Positions 61,955 through 64,000 of a stretch of 64,000 nt of DNA are shown piece after piece. The position numbers and the translations under genes are program-made. Numbering within the stretch: the first letter of the stretch is position 1; each line of letters opens with the position of its first letter. The stretch is from Ashinkailepas kermadecensis. Lineage: Eukaryota > Arthropoda > Thecostraca > Neolepadidae. The stretch is from positions 248,001 to 312,000 of the forward strand of contig JAOTOM010005153.1 in NCBI GenBank assembly GCA_034440615.1, read 5' to 3'. Under the pieces are notes generated by a model. That model searched no databases. It was given only the letters and a program-made list of their open reading frames with translations, and was not told the DNA's origin.

Positions 61955-63685
61955 CAGTAGCATGCCGAATGGGAGGGACATTGTGGGCAGTTGTCCCCTG
62001 ACAGGTTGTGGGGCCACCAATAATCGTGTCGAGCTCCTGAAAAAAAATGCGCCAGTCTCCTTAATAATCCCGTTTGGGCCCCCAATAATCGCACCGGAGC
62101 CCCGTAGAATCGCACTGGGGCGAAAAAGTCACGCAGGGGCTTCTGAAAAGGACGCTAGGGCCTCACAAGTTCACACCTGGGCCCCTGAATATCACGCTTG
62201 GAGCTCGAAAGAGTCGTGCTGGGGTTCAAGAAAATCAGGACGGAGGCCACAAACGGTCGGGCCGGGGCCCCGGAAAGTCACGCTGGGCCTAGGGGTACCA
62301 AGAATTCTCGCCCGGATCCCTGAAAATCACTCTAGGGGCATGACAGGTCGCACCGGGGCTTCAAAAGTCTCATTGTGATCACCCAACAAATGAAGCCGGG
62401 GAAACGAAAAGCAGTCTCGATATGGAAAATCACTCTGGGGTCCCAATAACCGCTCCAAAACCCACAAAGCGTGTTTGGCCACAAAGAACGTATCCTAGCC
62501 ACTAAAGCTCGAGCTAGGGATCCCAACAAGTGACCACGGGGCCCACAAATATCGCGTTCGGGGCCCAAAAATTCCGTCGGTAAACCCCAAAATTTAGTGT
62601 CGGTAATCAAAAGCGTACCGAGTTTTGCAAAAAGCGACAGGGCCTTAAAATATGCGCTGCAGCTCGAAATAAACACACCGGGAACGCTAAATAAAAGCAT
62701 AACGGAGGCCCTCGAGGCACACCAGGGCCATCAGACCGCACGGGGCCTCAAAAACAGGCTGGGCGCTCAAAAAAGGAATTGATCGTAAACAAGGAACAAA
62801 TAGACCGGACACTAAATAAACACATCGGCGTCTTCTAAAACGCGCCGATACCACACAAATATAATCGGTGTATAAAAAGGCAACAAAGCTGTAAAAAAGA
62901 TCCGGGTCTCAAACATGTGCCGGGCCCCAAACAAAAATTGTCTGGAGCCCTAAAACACATCCATAGAAGAAGAAAAACCCAACGGGTAAAAAACGAACAC
63001 CTAGCCAGGGTCACGGCTCGGTAGCAAATCTGGGAGCTTATTTAACCAAAGAGATGAGGTGCATCAAAGCTCAGTGTGTCTACGGATTTCTTAATCACGA
63101 GAAAATGTGGGAAGAATAGAACTAATACATCGAAAGGAATTTTTAGATTTTTTGTTCCAGCGAGCCGCCATAGCAGGCATTCCACATGTCAAATGTGGCA
63201 CAAGACTATCATGTAACAGTAATTAGCAAAACGTGGGAGGCCTAGCAGAAACCGGAGAAGCGCACGTAGAGTGGCGAATGCGCCGACTGCGCAAGGCGGG
63301 TGTGCACGTGCACGAACGTTGGCGTTTTGGTGACCGGGCGTTATTAATTGGAATGCCTGATATTGCCAAATGTTACATTTTTGAGTGATTTGTTCAGGTG
63401 CAATTTCAGCAGTGTTAGGTGACTTTTCAAGGGATTCCAATAGAAAAACCTTCAAACAGGATGGGGGGAGTTAGGGTTGAAATCCGGTCATTCAGAAATA
63501 ATGGTGGTTGATTTGGCCCCCTCCACAGGACAGTTAATTTGGTCACTAATTATTATATAACAAAACTATGAAGAACCCTCTTTGAAAAAAAAATATTGGA
63601 AATACGGGGACTTTTTTAAATGAGGATAGTTGGGCACCTTCCAAGTCAGTTTGCCCCCCTCTCGCAAATCCTAGGTACGCCACTG
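61955..63685 (-). mobile_element. hAT-like non-autonomous element 3 (1.73 kb), complete
   Basis: The ends are CAGTAGCATGCC (left) and, inward from the right, CAGTGGCGTACC, differing only by three A/G changes. An 8-bp duplication with one mismatch flanks it. Read from the right end, it has about 330 bp of unique terminal sequence, a core of about 370 bp (63360-62990, with GTGCACGTGCACACCC and GGTTTCTGCTAGGCC words), and about 1 kb of degenerate 30-40-bp units of GGGGCCCC plus a CGCGATTTTT-like part down to 61960. No transposase frame is present. The same terminal, core and tract parts occur in the 24695-27893 region, and the terminal part alone at 22773 and 35132. Confidence 0.76.
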
Positions 63686-63693
63686 CCATGGCA
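63686..63693. repeat. right 8-bp target duplication of hAT-like element 3
   Basis: CCATGGCA, one mismatch from 61947-61954. Confidence 0.65.
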
Positions 63694-63724
63694 TGACATA
63701 ATTTAACCTGTTGATGGCTATGAT

Positions 63725-64000
63725 CCGCCGCAATGGACGGTGTACTCTGCGGCCCCGGTCCGCCACAGTGGACGATGTGCTCCGCAGCCCCGATCCGCCA
63801 CAATGGACGGTGTACTCCATGGCCCTGATCCGCCACAGTGGACGATGTGCTCCGCAGCCCCGATCCGCCACAATGGACGGTGTACTCCATGGCCCTGATC
63901 CGCCACAGTGGACGGTTTGCTCCGTGACCCTGATCCACCACAGTGGATGGTGTACTTCGCGGCCCTGCTCAACCGCAGTGGACGCTATGCTTCGCGGCCT
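63725..64000. repeat. 35-bp minisatellite, cut by right window edge
   Basis: About eight copies of GATCCGCCACAGTGGACGGT plus a 15-bp GTACTCCATGGCCCT-like part. Two unit types (ACTCCATGGCCCT and GCTCCGCAGCCCC) alternate to give a 70-bp higher-order step. The array runs off the window, so its length is unknown. Confidence 0.94.

Overview
This window reads as repeat-dominated, non-coding DNA from an animal nuclear genome, most likely an invertebrate. It holds long (AG)n and (AT)n microsatellites, at least twenty GC-rich minisatellite arrays with units of 5 to about 260 bp, tRNA-derived SINEs, CR1/L2-like LINE fragments and short DNA transposons with 8-bp target duplications. Degenerate AACCTAACC runs recall the arthropod telomere motif TTAGG. 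Here they lie inside a dispersed repeat, so an arthropod source is only a weak guess. Nothing prokaryotic is seen: no operons, no ribosome-binding-site-led gene chains, no rRNA. I find no intact protein-coding gene. The long open frames are translations of minisatellites or chance frames in unique DNA. The only protein homology I recognise is reverse transcriptase, in two broken LINE fragments (40.7-41.25 kb and 58.8-59.4 kb).

Layout. 0-5 kb: several minisatellites, a (CT)n tract and a SINE (4717-4870). 5-16 kb: mostly unique AT-rich DNA with a few arrays and two copies of a small dispersed repeat. 16.3-19.1 kb: two adjoining CCGCCGGC-based arrays (37-bp and 23-bp units), the second flanked by identical 36-bp direct repeats. 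20-24 kb: (AG)n, a 13-bp array and a hAT-like element with 8-bp target duplications. 24.7-31.4 kb: a large element-derived region with ~740-bp inverted arms, running into degenerate and then regular 20-bp repeats. 32-35 kb: a second SINE, then a 1.5-kb array of 27-bp units. 35-43 kb: dispersed repeats, four more arrays, a LINE relic and a 1.65-kb array of 64-bp units. 44-51 kb: an AACCTAACC-type repeat, short arrays, a 398-bp hAT-like MITE with a perfect hairpin, and an 83-bp array. 52-54 kb: a dispersed repeat joined to a ~260-bp tandem array. 55-59 kb: three copies of a hairpin-bearing repeat, a third SINE inserted with a perfect 14-bp duplication, and a LINE fragment. 60-64 kb: a second AACCTAACC-type repeat, a complete 1.73-kb hAT-like element and a 35-bp array running off the right edge.

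Two results stand out. First, three SINEs, each with a 12-14 bp target-site duplication, have different tRNA-like heads and different tails but share a core of about 46 bp. This looks like one SINE superfamily with swapped heads. Second, a set of non-autonomous elements has CAGTGGCG-type inverted ends and 8-bp duplications. One carries a long degenerate repeat tract that has also generated a large inverted duplication elsewhere in the window. All family assignments come from reading the sequence; no database search was possible.
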